Part shown: positions 1 to 9,598 of the stretch, piece after piece | How the letters are laid out: every line of letters begins with the position of its first letter | Position numbering within the stretch: the stretch's first letter is position 1 | Assembly: GCF_001517085.1 (NCBI RefSeq) | Contig: NZ_LRAC01000138.1 | Coordinates: 1-64,000, forward strand | Length of the DNA: 64,000 nt | Direction of reading: 5' to 3' | DNA from: Paenibacillus sp. DMB5 | Lineage (GTDB): Bacteria; Bacillota; Bacilli; Paenibacillales; Paenibacillaceae | Notes under the pieces: generated by a model | Told to the model about the DNA's origin: nothing | The model's database searches: none | The model's input: the letters and a program-made list of their open reading frames with translations, nothing else | Translations under genes and position numbers: made by a program

Positions 1-856
1 CTCGCGCAGCCGCGAGAGCCATCCGGGCGCCCCGCTCGCGGACGTGGGCGTCCCACGGAGCGGGCCACTGGCCGTGCGGCTCACCGTCCGTGGTGCGCGC
101 AGCGGCACAAGCGGCGGTTTCATCGCGCTTGTCCTGAAGCAGCAGCTGCAGCCGCCAGTAAGGCGACTCCTCATCCGGCTCAAGCAGCTGCAGCGCCGGC
201 CGGAACGGCGCGGTATCAGCCTTCCAGCCGATCGACATCAGCCAGCTCTCCTCGTCCAGGCCGGGCGCGGCCGCGCCGCCTGCACTGAATAGCAGCGGGA
301 ATTCGCTGCGCAGATCGCCGGCTTCGGTCTCCGTGCCGTAATAGCGCTGAAAGACCGCTGCCGAGAAGGCGGCTGCAAGACCCGCCGCAAGATCAGGCCG
401 TCCGGCCAGCCCCTCCAGCGCTGCAGCGAGCCCGTCATTGTCTTCAGCCAGCAGCCGCAGTGCCTGCTGGTCCCAGCTCCACTGCAGCTGGCCTTCGCGG
501 TATGCCGTGAAGTCGGGGATATACTGCTTCTCCGCCAGCAGACCGGAAACGGCCGGAGCCAGCTCGGTCAGCAGGGCGGCATCACCCTGCCAGCCCCAGC
601 CGACATGCATGAGCAGCCGCAGCTCAGCAAAGAACGGCACAACCTGTTCTGCTGGCAGGACAACCAGATCCACGCCGTCTGCATTCTGCAAGGTCAGCTC
701 TGTTCCATAATAGGATTCCTCGTGCCAGGCGAACAGCATCTGCTTCAGCTTGACGCCGGGAACATATTCATTCCTGCCGTCAACGGCGTAAATCAGGGCA
801 TCGCCGTACCGGGTCAGGGCAAGCTGGATTGTAATATTCTGTATATGCTTGCTCAT
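1..856 (-). CDS. SNF2-type DEAD/DEAH helicase, N-terminal part (cut by window edge)
   Basis: The minus strand is open from the ATG at 856 to the window edge without a stop, giving about 285 residues starting MSKHIQNITIQLAL. The helicase motor itself lies outside the window; what is visible looks like the N-terminal region of bacterial SNF2 ATPases (a poorly conserved Leu/Ala/Trp-rich domain before the motor). The start overlaps the stop of the upstream SWIM-domain gene in an ATGA (853-856), so the two are translationally coupled. This pairing matches B. subtilis ywqB-ywqA, where a SWIM zinc-finger protein precedes an SNF2 helicase. The function call rests mainly on that pairing, because no Walker motif is inside the window. 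Confidence 0.72.
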   Translation of the reverse strand, partial: MSKHIQNITIQLALTRYGDALIYAVDGRNEYVPGVKLKQMLFAWHEESYYGTELTLQNADGVDLVVLPAEQVVPFFAELRLLMHVGWGWQGDAALLTELAPAVSGLLAEKQYIPDFTAYREGQLQWSWDQQALRLLAEDNDGLAAALEGLAGRPDLAAGLAAAFSAAVFQRYYGTETEAGDLRSEFPLLFSAGGAAAPGLDEESWLMSIGWKADTAPFRPALQLLEPDEESPYWRLQLLLQDKRDETAACAAARTTDGEPHGQWPAPWDAHVRERGARMALAAAR

Positions 857-2481
857 GGGATCAGCTTTCCTTTCCGCAGCTCTTCCTGCAGGGCGCGCAG
901 CCTGCTGTTCCGGGAGGTGAAGGCATCCAGAAATGCTTCCCAGCGTTCGTCGCGCTTCAGTTTTTTATACAGCTTGGCCAGCCGCTTGATCAGCTTGACA
1001 GCGGATTTATAGCTGTGCCGGTTCTTCTCCAGGACGAACCGCTCCACAGCCTGGTGATAGAAGGGCAGCAGCAGCTCCGGCGCGTTCTTCTCCAGCGGCT
1101 GGAGATCGCTGACACGGAAGTCGGCCGGCGTCTTGCCGGAGGCGAGCTGGTAATCCATCCATTCCTGATACTTGCCGTGCTGCAGCAGCAGCTCCTCGTA
1201 GATTTCCCGCGAGAGGGGCAGCATGGCGACCAGGGTATCCCACATGAGCGGCTCCGTCTCCGGTACATGCCGCACTGCATCCATCCAGTGCCGGGCGTAA
1301 TCGCCCAAGTTATATAACCGGCTTGTCAGCAGCGGGCCGGTCTCGGCGAGCCAGGCCGCAAGGCGTGACCACTGCCCGTCCCCGCTCAGCGGGGCGAGGA
1401 AGCTAAGCAGCTCGTCAGGGTGAATGCCGGGCCGTCCGGAGGCTTTGCGGAGCAGCTCCCATGCCGCCCGGTCATCGCCCAGCAGGAAATACATCCGGCT
1501 CTCTGCCAGCAGCAGCGCCTGCCGGGATTGCGGGGCCTCGAGCTCTCCCTCCGCCTGGCGCAATGCCTCCAGCTCATCCAGGTAAAGAGCCGTACTGTCC
1601 GCATTAGGGGAGAGCCAGCGTCTCCACAAGAGGTCGTAGCAGGCCGAAAAATAAGGCTGCTCCCGCGAACGGTCCCGCCCCTCCGCCAGCATCTGCCGGC
1701 GCAGATAAGATAAGGTTTCCAGCACCCTCGGCCATTCTCCGGGCTCTGCCTGAAGCGGCAGCGGCTGCTGCATCAGCCCGGTGATGTCCGTCTGCAGCTC
1801 GGAAACGGCAATGGCCGTGTAATAGCCGAGTGAATAGCCCAGGCCGGCGTTGGCCGCTCCGGGCAGGACAGGCTGCAGCAGCTTCTCCAGAATAAATAGA
1901 TGGGAATGCAGCCTGAACAGCCTGCCGGCAGCGGGTGAGAGCGGCGGCTGGGCTTCATGAATGGCAGTCAGCGCCCGGCTTGCATACTGGGGATTGCGCA
2001 CCGCATGATCCAGCGGTGCCGCAAGCAGCTGCATATACTCATGCCACTGGGCTATGGTCGCTTCAGGAATCAGCCCGCTGAGCTTCTTCAGCAGGGCGCT
2101 GCGGCCCCCATTGTCTGCCGGATCGGTTGCCGCCGCCTTGGGCCGGTTAGCTGTTGCCTTGGCGTTCGCAAGGAGAGCAACCGACCGTCCCTGGGCATTT
2201 GCATAGTGCATCAGCACCGCAGCGATATGCTTGCACAGCCCGTCTGCGGCACAATCACAATAGCCGCCGGAGAATTTGTCCAGATTGATATAAACGCTGA
2301 AATCCTGCCCGTCCTCAACCACTGCGCGCATTTTGCGGGGTTCGCTGATCGAGAAGGTCTGAACGCGCTTTTGCTTGAAATATTGAAATCCCCGTTTCAG
2401 GGTCAAATCATCGAAATAATGGGCCGCATCTGAAATAAGCTTCTCCCATTCGGCCTCATCCAGAACATAATTTGGCTGCAT
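853..2481 (-). CDS. SWIM zinc-finger protein (YwqB-like)
   Basis: About 542 residues. The SWIM signature C-x-C-x5-C-x-H is clear near residues 75-86 (GGYCDCAADGLCKHIAAV), inside the typical N-terminal region that starts with a WEKLISDAAHYFDD-like helix. The rest is helical and TPR-like in character. SWIM domains are thought to bind DNA or protein, and in Firmicutes this family travels with an SNF2 helicase, which follows here with a 4-bp ATGA overlap. ATG 2481 is preceded by GTG 2484; an AGGAGA lies 7-10 nt upstream and fits either, so the start is uncertain by one codon. The precise cellular role is unknown; a part in DNA maintenance is inferred from the helicase partner. Confidence 0.8.
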   Translation of the reverse strand: MQPNYVLDEAEWEKLISDAAHYFDDLTLKRGFQYFKQKRVQTFSISEPRKMRAVVEDGQDFSVYINLDKFSGGYCDCAADGLCKHIAAVLMHYANAQGRSVALLANAKATANRPKAAATDPADNGGRSALLKKLSGLIPEATIAQWHEYMQLLAAPLDHAVRNPQYASRALTAIHEAQPPLSPAAGRLFRLHSHLFILEKLLQPVLPGAANAGLGYSLGYYTAIAVSELQTDITGLMQQPLPLQAEPGEWPRVLETLSYLRRQMLAEGRDRSREQPYFSACYDLLWRRWLSPNADSTALYLDELEALRQAEGELEAPQSRQALLLAESRMYFLLGDDRAAWELLRKASGRPGIHPDELLSFLAPLSGDGQWSRLAAWLAETGPLLTSRLYNLGDYARHWMDAVRHVPETEPLMWDTLVAMLPLSREIYEELLLQHGKYQEWMDYQLASGKTPADFRVSDLQPLEKNAPELLLPFYHQAVERFVLEKNRHSYKSAVKLIKRLAKLYKKLKRDERWEAFLDAFTSRNSRLRALQEELRKGKLIP

Positions 2482-2752
2482 CACAATTGGTCTCCTGTAG
2501 GCAAAAATGTGTGGTTCAATTTGTTCCCCCCATTATACCATCTCTGCGAGAGTTGCCTGTTATCTTTCACGTACCTTTTACAGGGTGCCAATATGTATAT
2601 TTTTCAATAATTAAAGCGAATCTATGACAATTTAATTTAAATTTTTAAAAAAAGACGCCGGATATGACATGCCCCATATTGCAGCAGGGCCATCCATGCT
2701 ACTCTAAGGTTCTGAAACTTAAGGGAACTAGCGGAAGGATGAAGCTGTAACG

Positions 2753-5074
2753 ATGCTGCGATTCAAACTGAAGTACCTGCTGAACAACAAACAGAACCGG
2801 CTGATTCTGTTTCTTACCATAAGTGTCTCACTCTGTATTACACTGATCGGCTTATTCTCCTACCGGGAATACCGCCAGGCGCTTGATACGGAGCTGAACA
2901 CGCCGAACGTCGAGCTGCTGCAGATTAATGTGGATGTGACGAACCGGGCGTTCCGGGAGGCGGACAACAAAGCGGTCGACCTCTCCTTTAATCCGGCTGT
3001 GCTGGCGTTCCTGTCTGCAGATGCGGATCATGCGGCGGAAGCGGCTGCGCAGCCCCAGAATGTGCTGAGGGCGCTGGTGTCGGAGCCGGACATTCATGAC
3101 ATCAGCGTCATTAATTTTCAGGAACACTCTGTAGTGTCAAGCCGGTATGGCTACAAATCCGACTGGGAGGAAGCGCCGGAGCATGACTGGAGCGGATGGC
3201 TGGAGGAAATTAAGGAGAAGCCGCTTCTGATTAAAAGAAGGCTGTACACCGGTTCCGATACACAGCTGAGCAATACGGAGCTGCTCTCCCTGGCACGTCC
3301 GGTCATCCGGAACGGGAACGTTACCGGGGCAGTGCTGATCGACCTTGATTACGATACGCTTTTCTCCAAAATGTACACCCATTTATCCAGCTACCAGTTT
3401 GTATACAATCTGGAGGGGGAGCTGATTTATCCCAAGATCAATCTGCCTGTACCGCTTGAGGAGATGAAGGACGTGCTGACGGAGATTGATGTAAGCCCGT
3501 TTGCCCATGTCAAAATAAACGGCCAGGCTTATATGGCCAACCAGGCCTTCTCCAACGTCACCGGCTGGCGCCTTGTTTCGCTGGTTCCGATGGAGCAGCT
3601 GCTGAAGAATGTAACGACAGCCCGCAATATGATGCTGATGCTGTCGCTGATCTCGATAGCTGTCGGCTGGTCTGCGATCTACTATTATAACTTCGCCGCC
3701 TTCCGGCCGCTCAAGCGGATCAACAGGCTGCTTAGCCCGGAGCAAAAAGGGGCGGGACACGGCAATCTCTACGATCTGGAGCCTGTCATCAGCAAGCTGG
3801 TCGGCGAGTTCCGGAGCAAATCGCTGGTGGCTGACTGGAGCCTCCCGGAGCTGCGCTCCAAATTCCTCGGCGATCTGATTACCCGGAATATGGGCAAGCA
3901 AGAGACCGGGACGAAATGGGAGCATTATTTTGCCGGCTGGCAGCAGGGGCCATTTGAGATGCTGGTCATTTCCATCGACCGCCATTCACAGTGGGTGGCT
4001 GCTTATACAGAGGAAGACCAGCAGCTGCTCAAGTATGCGATGAACAATATGGTATCCGAATTCTTCAGTTCATCCTGGCGGACGGTTACGGCATCACCGC
4101 GCAAGGATAGCCTGGTTCTGCTGCTTCAGTCTGCTGATGGGGAGAATGCGCGGAGTCTGTACGAAGATACCCTGAAGCTGGTTGGCATTGTGTCCGATGT
4201 GCTGGGCATATCCGTGTCTGCCGGAATCGGTTCACAGGCAGCGAAGATCAGTCAGGCTGCCCGCTCCTATACGGAGGCAGAGGTCGCTTTATCCTACCGT
4301 CTGTACGACGGATACGGGCGTGTCCGCCTCTATTCCGGGCTGGAGAACAAGCTTGATGAGAGCAGCACAGCAGCCGATGACACCTGGCAGCAGGAGGTGC
4401 TGCAGGCCCTCAAAAGCTCAGACGCCGTTACCGGGCGCCAGCGGGTGCACAAATGGGCGGCAGATGTACGCAAGAGAGGTCTTCAGCCGCAAAAAATGAT
4501 CCGCATACTGGATGATCTGCTGGAGGAAATTATCCGCATTGCCGCCGCAGGAGGACATGTTTTGCCTCCGGAGCTGGCTGACTATACCATTCACCAGGTA
4601 TCTACACTCGATTTGACGGATATTGAAGAGATGCTGTGCCGTATCATTGAGCAGATGGCGCATGCACTGGAAGTGCACCGGCAGTCCAAGGAGTATGTGC
4701 TGGTCCAGCAGCTGATTGCTTATATGGAGGAGCATCTGCAGCATAATATTGGCCTGCAGGATATCGCCGCCCATGTTAATCTGGGGGTCTCCTCGGTCAG
4801 CAACCTCTTCAAGGAAGAGACCGGAACAACTCTGTATGACTATTTGACCAACCTTAGAATCGAAAAAGCCTGTGAACTGCTGCAGGGCAGCAGCCTGAAG
4901 GTGGCCGAGATTGCACAGCTTGTCGGCTATCAGAATGAGAACAGCTTTATCCGGGTCTTCCGGAAGAGCAAGTCCATTACACCGGGCAAGTTCCGGGAGA
5001 ACAGCAAATCTTCCAATCAGTATGCAGATCTGCCAAAACCGCATGGTTCCGGCATTTCTGACGATTCAAAATAA
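2753..5074 (+). CDS. Membrane-bound AraC-family sensor-regulator
   Basis: 773 residues. One transmembrane helix lies near residues 17-37 and a second near 293-313; between them is an extracytoplasmic segment of about 250 residues of the Cache type. A cytoplasmic linker follows, then a C-terminal AraC double helix-turn-helix at about 648-750 (motifs IAAHVNLGVSSVSNLFKEE and VAEIAQLVGYQNENSF). This is the one-component transmembrane AraC architecture common in Paenibacillus, usually next to the carbohydrate transporter it controls. Here the next genes are a Bug-type binding protein and a KdgT-type permease in the same direction, so it probably senses their substrate outside the cell and activates them. 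The ligand is not predictable. The ribosome site is weak (GGAAGGA about 13 nt upstream of the ATG). Confidence 0.85.
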   Translation: MLRFKLKYLLNNKQNRLILFLTISVSLCITLIGLFSYREYRQALDTELNTPNVELLQINVDVTNRAFREADNKAVDLSFNPAVLAFLSADADHAAEAAAQPQNVLRALVSEPDIHDISVINFQEHSVVSSRYGYKSDWEEAPEHDWSGWLEEIKEKPLLIKRRLYTGSDTQLSNTELLSLARPVIRNGNVTGAVLIDLDYDTLFSKMYTHLSSYQFVYNLEGELIYPKINLPVPLEEMKDVLTEIDVSPFAHVKINGQAYMANQAFSNVTGWRLVSLVPMEQLLKNVTTARNMMLMLSLISIAVGWSAIYYYNFAAFRPLKRINRLLSPEQKGAGHGNLYDLEPVISKLVGEFRSKSLVADWSLPELRSKFLGDLITRNMGKQETGTKWEHYFAGWQQGPFEMLVISIDRHSQWVAAYTEEDQQLLKYAMNNMVSEFFSSSWRTVTASPRKDSLVLLLQSADGENARSLYEDTLKLVGIVSDVLGISVSAGIGSQAAKISQAARSYTEAEVALSYRLYDGYGRVRLYSGLENKLDESSTAADDTWQQEVLQALKSSDAVTGRQRVHKWAADVRKRGLQPQKMIRILDDLLEEIIRIAAAGGHVLPPELADYTIHQVSTLDLTDIEEMLCRIIEQMAHALEVHRQSKEYVLVQQLIAYMEEHLQHNIGLQDIAAHVNLGVSSVSNLFKEETGTTLYDYLTNLRIEKACELLQGSSLKVAEIAQLVGYQNENSFIRVFRKSKSITPGKFRENSKSSNQYADLPKPHGSGISDDSK

Positions 5075-5214
5075 GATAATACGATTGCTGCATACCCTCT
5101 GAATGCTTTAGAGTTCTATTTGAGAAAACTTTCACATCCCCGCACGCTGCGGCTGATGTGCAAAATATTCAGGGGGTGGAGCGCTCTATACAGACTAAGA
5201 AAGAGGGATAGCCG

Positions 5215-6219
5215 TTGAAACGGACAACAAGGATCGCGTTAGGAATAGCAGCAGTTATGATAGCTGCACTTCTCTTTATTGGAGCCCGCATAACCGGATA
5301 TCGGGGCGACAATGGCGTCAGCGCCGATTTTCCCGATAAACCGATCACCCTGATCGTGCCTTATGCCGCCGGCGGAGGAACAGATACAACCGCACGGGCT
5401 TTGGCTAAAGCTGCGGAGAAGGTGCTCGGCCAGCCGGTAATCGTACTGAACCGGACAGGCGGCGGAGGTTCCGTCGGACTGATGGAAGGTGCGAATGCTA
5501 AGGCTGACGGCTACACGGTCACTTTTTTGCCGGCGGAGCTGACGATTTTGCCGCATCTGGGACTGCTGCCGATTACTTATGAGAAGTTTAAACCGATCGC
5601 CCAGACGAATTTTGATCCTTCCGCCATTACCGTAAGAGCCGAAGCGCCATGGCAAACTGTGAATGAATTTCTCGACTTTGCGAAAGCGCATCCAGGCGAA
5701 TTGAAAATGGGAAACGCAGGAACGGGGAGCATATGGCATTTAGCTGCCGTAACATTGGAACGGGAAACAGGTGTGAAGTTCGCCCATATCCCCTTTGAAG
5801 GTGCGGGGCCGGCTGTCTCAGCTTTGATGGACGGCTTTGTCGATGCGGTACCTGTAAGTCCGGCCGAGGTGAAGAAGTATGTGGATGAAGGAAAGCTGCG
5901 GACACTGGCAGTCAATGCCGACAAGCGCTCAGAGGCGCTGCCTGATGTGCCCACACTGGAGGAACAGACCGGAGTACATGTGAACTTTACCGGTACGTGG
6001 AGAGGGCTTGCAGTACCTAAGGATACGCCGGATGCCATTTCGGAGCTGCTGGCAGAGGCCTTTATTAAAGGGACGGAAGACCGTAACTTTCGCGAAGCTA
6101 TGACAATGAACGGGCTTGGACTGCTGGTTAAGGACGGTAAGGCGTTCTCGCGGCAGCTCAAGGAAAGCGATGATTTATTCTCACGGATGATTCCGGAGCT
6201 TGGACTGAGCCGTAACTGA
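5215..6219 (+). CDS. Bug/TctC-family extracytoplasmic solute-binding protein
   Basis: 334 residues from a TTG start with GAGGG 7 nt upstream. The N-terminus is a basic stretch and one hydrophobic helix (about residues 6-25) with no lipobox cysteine, so the protein is either secreted or held by an uncleaved anchor. The mature part has the Bug signatures: PITLIVPYAAGGGTDTTAR, a GGGGSVG loop, HIPFEGAGPAVSALMDG, and a C-terminal LAVPKDTPDAI. Bug proteins are the binding component of tripartite tricarboxylate transporters (TctABC) and bind carboxylates. No TctA or TctB gene is present; the next gene is a KdgT-like permease 52 bp downstream. Use of this binding protein with that permease, or as a sensor for the upstream AraC regulator, is inference. 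Confidence 0.85.
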   Translation: MKRTTRIALGIAAVMIAALLFIGARITGYRGDNGVSADFPDKPITLIVPYAAGGGTDTTARALAKAAEKVLGQPVIVLNRTGGGGSVGLMEGANAKADGYTVTFLPAELTILPHLGLLPITYEKFKPIAQTNFDPSAITVRAEAPWQTVNEFLDFAKAHPGELKMGNAGTGSIWHLAAVTLERETGVKFAHIPFEGAGPAVSALMDGFVDAVPVSPAEVKKYVDEGKLRTLAVNADKRSEALPDVPTLEEQTGVHVNFTGTWRGLAVPKDTPDAISELLAEAFIKGTEDRNFREAMTMNGLGLLVKDGKAFSRQLKESDDLFSRMIPELGLSRN

Positions 6220-6271
6220 TATAAAGGTGCGGCCGGGCAACAACATAAGATGAAAGGTATGATTAATTAAT

Positions 6272-7276
6272 ATGAAAATTAAAAAGACGCTCGACCGGAT
6301 TCCCGGCGGCATGATGCTGGTACCGCTGTTCCTGGGGGCAATTATCCACACGGCTTTCCCTAATGCGGGCGAATATTTCGGCGGTTTCACCAAGGGGCTT
6401 ATGACCGGTACGGTGCCGATCCTTGCTGTATGGTTCTTCTGTATGGGCGCAGCGATTGACGTGCGGGCGACTGGAACGGTACTGCGCAAATCCGGAACAC
6501 TGGTATTGACCAAAATTGCTGTGGCCTGGGTTGTGGCCATCATTGCCATTCAGTTCCTTCCTGAAGGCGGCGTTAAGAACGGATTCTTCGCCGGCTTGTC
6601 AGTGCTTGCTATCATCTCGGCAATGGATATGACCAACGGCGGCTTGTATGCCTCCATTATGCAGCAGTACGGCACCAAAGAAGAATCCGGCGCGTTCGTG
6701 CTAATGTCTCTGGAATCCGGGCCGCTCGTAACGATGCTGATCCTCGGCAGTACCGGTGTAGCCGTATTTGAACCGCATGTATTCGTAGGTGCTGTGCTTC
6801 CGTTCCTGGTCGGCTTCCTGCTGGGTAACCTTGACCACGATCTGCGCGCTTATTTCGGAAAAGCTACACAGACCCTCATTCCGTTCTTTGGCTTCGCACT
6901 CGGCAGCTCGATTGACCTTGGCGTCATTCTGGATACAGGTCTGCTGGGTATTCTGCTCGGTCTCGCTGTTATTGTAATCACCGGTATTCCGCTGATCTTT
7001 GCCGACAAGTACATCGGCGGGGGCAATGGTACAGCAGGACTGGCCGCATCCAGCACCGCCGGAGCAGCTGTCGCGAATCCTATGCTGGTGGCTAACCTCA
7101 AGCCGGAATTCCTGCCTGCGGCCGAAACCGCAACAGCGCTTGTAGCCGCATCTGTTATTGTGACCTCCATTCTGGTTCCAATCATTACGGCCTACTACTC
7201 CGATTATATGAAAAAGAAGAAACCGCCGGTGTCAGAAGGGCCTTCTGATGTTGGAACTCCGAAAGCTGCTATTTAA
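6272..7276 (+). CDS. kdgT: 2-keto-3-deoxygluconate permease family protein (KdgT-like)
   Basis: 334 residues, almost entirely hydrophobic with about ten predicted membrane helices and a charged tail (MKKKKPPVSEG). The opening MKIKKTLDRIPGGMMLVPLFLG and the motifs KNGFFAGLSVLAIISAMDMTNGGLY, FFGFALGSSIDLG and AASSTAGAAVANP are characteristic of KdgT, a proton symporter for 2-keto-3-deoxygluconate from pectin breakdown. It follows a Bug-type binding protein and a transmembrane AraC regulator and ends at a strong terminator, so the three form one uptake unit. No kdgK or kdgA is in the window, so the substrate could also be another sugar acid. The ribosome site is weak (AAAGG). Confidence 0.85.
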   Translation: MKIKKTLDRIPGGMMLVPLFLGAIIHTAFPNAGEYFGGFTKGLMTGTVPILAVWFFCMGAAIDVRATGTVLRKSGTLVLTKIAVAWVVAIIAIQFLPEGGVKNGFFAGLSVLAIISAMDMTNGGLYASIMQQYGTKEESGAFVLMSLESGPLVTMLILGSTGVAVFEPHVFVGAVLPFLVGFLLGNLDHDLRAYFGKATQTLIPFFGFALGSSIDLGVILDTGLLGILLGLAVIVITGIPLIFADKYIGGGNGTAGLAASSTAGAAVANPMLVANLKPEFLPAAETATALVAASVIVTSILVPIITAYYSDYMKKKKPPVSEGPSDVGTPKAAI

Positions 7277-7333
7277 GTAATTCTTATAACAACGCTAATA
7301 ATATACTTTATAAATTGGATCTATTTGCTGAAC

Positions 7334-7376
7334 AACCCTCCGTACGCATAATGGCGTGATGCGGAGGGTTCTTTTT
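7334..7376 (+). terminator. Rho-independent terminator after kdgT
   Basis: Perfect 9-bp stem AACCCTCCG (7334-7342) with CGGAGGGTT (7362-7370), followed by CTTTTT. Confidence 0.88.
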
Positions 7377-7508
7377 GTGCCCGGTTACCCCCTGTTAAAG
7401 TTGGTACAGCCGCTTCAGCCTGCACTGTCGTAATCTTGCTCTCCTGTTCCGGAAACCTGCATAAGCCGGGGGCAATCGTTTATACTGGCGGTATGAGGTG
7501 ATGAGATT

Positions 7509-8096
7509 ATGGAGCAGGCATTATTTGAGCGTATTTATGCTTCAGTAGTTAACCGCGAGCCCACCTATGACGGTGTTTATTATACGGCAGTGCTAACGAC
7601 CCGTATCGTCTGCCGCCCGTCCTGCCGGGCCAGGACGCCTAAAGCGGAGAATGTGGAGTTTTATCCGTCTTTGGAAAAAGCAGTCCGGGCGGGCTTCCGC
7701 CCGTGCAAGCGGTGCCGGCCCGAGGAAGGGGGCGTCCTCCGCCCGGATGCGGTGCTCGCCGCCCGGGCGGATGCCGTTATGGAGGCCCGGCTGGCTGAGA
7801 AGCTGACGCTGGCGAAGCTGGCTGAGGAACTTGCGGTCAGCCCGTTCCATCTGCAGCGGACGTACAAGCAAGTGGCCGGTTGCTCGCCGGCCGCGCGGCT
7901 GGACCAGCTGCGGTCGGATAAAGCGTGCGAGCTGCTGGCCCGTACAAATATGCCGGTTGCCGAGATCGGCAGGGCGGCGGGCTTTCAGGGCGCATCGCAT
8001 TTTGCCGCCTGGTTCACGCGCAAGAACAGTCTGTCACCAACGGAGTACCGTAATCAGATTAAGGGAGGGAAGGCTCATGAGCGGAATCACGAATAA
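7509..8096 (+). CDS. adaA: AdaA: methylphosphotriester-DNA methyltransferase and AraC-type activator
   Basis: 195 residues. The N-terminal Ada metal-binding domain has the four zinc cysteines C35, C39, C66 and C69 (CRPSC and CKRC); in this family the first accepts the methyl group from a DNA phosphotriester and switches the protein on. A C-terminal AraC helix-turn-helix pair follows (LAKLAEELAVSPFHLQRTYK; IGRAAGFQGASHFAAWF). Length is close to B. subtilis AdaA (about 210). GAGGTG lies 6 nt before the ATG. It overlaps adaB by 20 bp, and adaB overlaps alkA, making a compact adaptive-response operon that AdaA should itself activate after alkylation damage. Confidence 0.93.
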   Translation: MEQALFERIYASVVNREPTYDGVYYTAVLTTRIVCRPSCRARTPKAENVEFYPSLEKAVRAGFRPCKRCRPEEGGVLRPDAVLAARADAVMEARLAEKLTLAKLAEELAVSPFHLQRTYKQVAGCSPAARLDQLRSDKACELLARTNMPVAEIGRAAGFQGASHFAAWFTRKNSLSPTEYRNQIKGGKAHERNHE

Positions 8097-8685
8097 ACCG
8101 GAAACGGCCGGAAACCGGAGGAAGGCTGCTGCCCGGCCAGTCACAATCTATCATCATACCGTGAATCTTGGAGGCAGGGCATGGACGCTTTGGGCAAGCG
8201 CGAAGGGGTTGATCCGCGTTTCTTATGAACAGGATCAGGGTCAGCTTCCGGCAGGCTGGCTGAACCTCCATGCCCCTTCCGCAAAGGTTGAGGAGAATGC
8301 AGGCGTTTTTGCGGAGATGGGTGTTACGGGTCTGCTTGAACGCTATTTCGCGGGTGAAGCTGTCAGCTTCGGCAGTCTGCCGCTTGACCTGTGGGGAACC
8401 GCCTTTCAGCAGGAGGTCTGGAAGGGACTGATGCAGATCCCGCACGGGCAGCTTGCTACCTATAAGGAGCTTGCGGTACAAATCGGCCGTCCGCTTGCGG
8501 TGCGTGCCGTAGGTGCGGCCAACGGACAAAACCCGATACCGGTTATTGTGCCGTGCCACCGGGTAATCGGGGCTAACGGCACCCTGACCGGCTACCGGGG
8601 CGGGCTGAAGCTGAAGCAGGAGCTGCTGGAGCTGGAAGGAATTACACATGTGGGGGCGCAGGGACATGAACGATTTGCTTTTTGA
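8077..8685 (+). CDS. adaB: AdaB/Ogt: methylated-DNA--protein-cysteine methyltransferase
   Basis: 202 residues. The C-terminal domain carries the active-site motif PVIVPCHRV with acceptor Cys160, preceded by FQQEVWKGLMQIPHGQLATYKELA and the winged-helix segment RAVGAANGQNP. It repairs O6-methylguanine and O4-methylthymine by suicide transfer to the cysteine. The start is the ATG at 8077, 6 nt after AGGGAGGGAAGG; the same frame is open further upstream but that part only overlaps adaA. The N-terminal domain (residues 1-85) is variable, as usual in the family. Co-expressed with adaA and alkA. Confidence 0.93.
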   Translation: MSGITNKPETAGNRRKAAARPVTIYHHTVNLGGRAWTLWASAKGLIRVSYEQDQGQLPAGWLNLHAPSAKVEENAGVFAEMGVTGLLERYFAGEAVSFGSLPLDLWGTAFQQEVWKGLMQIPHGQLATYKELAVQIGRPLAVRAVGAANGQNPIPVIVPCHRVIGANGTLTGYRGGLKLKQELLELEGITHVGAQGHERFAF

Positions 8686-9570
8686 GCTGCCGCTGCCGGA
8701 TTATTTTGACTTGAATGCCTGTCTGGCCTATATGAACCGCTCCCCGCTGGAGTGCCTGTTCCGTCCGGACAATGATGGGGTTAACCGGCTGTTTATGCCG
8801 GAAGGGAAGCCGCTTTTGGTCCGTCTGACAACGGCGTCGAACAGCCTCCGCGTCTGCAGGTTACACTGCTGAGCGGGGCTGTTCCGGGAGTGGAGGCCAC
8901 GGCCGGGCTGATCCGCTATATAATGGAGTGGTTTGATCTGGACCGTGATCTGGCCCCGTTCTACGGGATTGCGGACCGGGACCCGCTGCTTCAGCCGCTG
9001 GCGGTTAGCGAGCGGGGCCTGCGGATTATCGGCATCCCGGATCTGTTCGAGGCCTTGTGCTGGGCCATTCTCGGCCAGCAGGTCAATCTGGCTTTCGCTT
9101 ACAGGCTCAAGCACCGGCTCACTGCCGAATACGGGACTTCATTAGTATATGAAGGACACACGTATTATCATTTCCCTGCACCTGAGGTGTTCCTGACGGT
9201 GACCCAGGAGGAGCTGTGCAGCCTGCAGCTGACCCGCAACAAAGCGCGGACGGTGCTGGAGGTTGCTGCCCTTATCGCCGGAGGCGGGCTGAGCCGGGAG
9301 GAGCTGCTGGCCCTGCCCTCGCCGGAGGAAGCGGAGGCGCGCCTGCTGAAGCTCCGGGGAATCGGCCCGTGGACCTCGCAATATGTGCGGATGCGCTGCC
9401 TGCGCGATACAACCGCTTATCCTACAGGCGATGTCGGCCTGCAAAATGCGGTCAAATTCCTGACCGGTATGGACCGCAAGCCTACGCCTGCGGAGCTGCT
9501 GGATTTAGCGGTGCCCTGGAAGGGCTGGGAAGCCTACGCCACCTTTTATTTGTGGCGGGCGCTTTATTGA
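8666..9570 (+). pseudogene. alkA: AlkA-type DNA-3-methyladenine glycosylase, interrupted by one frameshift
   Basis: The N-terminal frame (MNDLLFELPLPDYFDLNACL...) reads to KPLLVRL and then runs out of frame to a stop at 8872. The homologous continuation (DNGVEQPPRLQVTLL...) is in another frame from about 8827 to 9570. Adding one G at 8827 (CTG to CTGG) rejoins them into about 301 residues, normal for AlkA. The C-terminal part has the HhH-GPD module LRGIGPWTSQYVRMR and the catalytic aspartate region YPTGDVGLQ. AlkA excises alkylated purines and pyrimidines. It overlaps adaB by 20 bp; ATG 8648 (AAGGA 7 nt upstream) is an alternative start. The frame change has the same sense as others in the window, so a sequence error is likely. 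Confidence 0.85.
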
Positions 9571-9598
9571 GCCAAGCCCTGCTAACCCGGCCAGGCGT

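Noticed and set aside
44..710. Plus-strand reading frames at the left edge
   Set aside because: Shadows of the minus-strand helicase.
8890..9570. Second half of alkA as a separate gene from GTG 8890
   Set aside because: No ribosome site, and the conserved sequence continues upstream of it.
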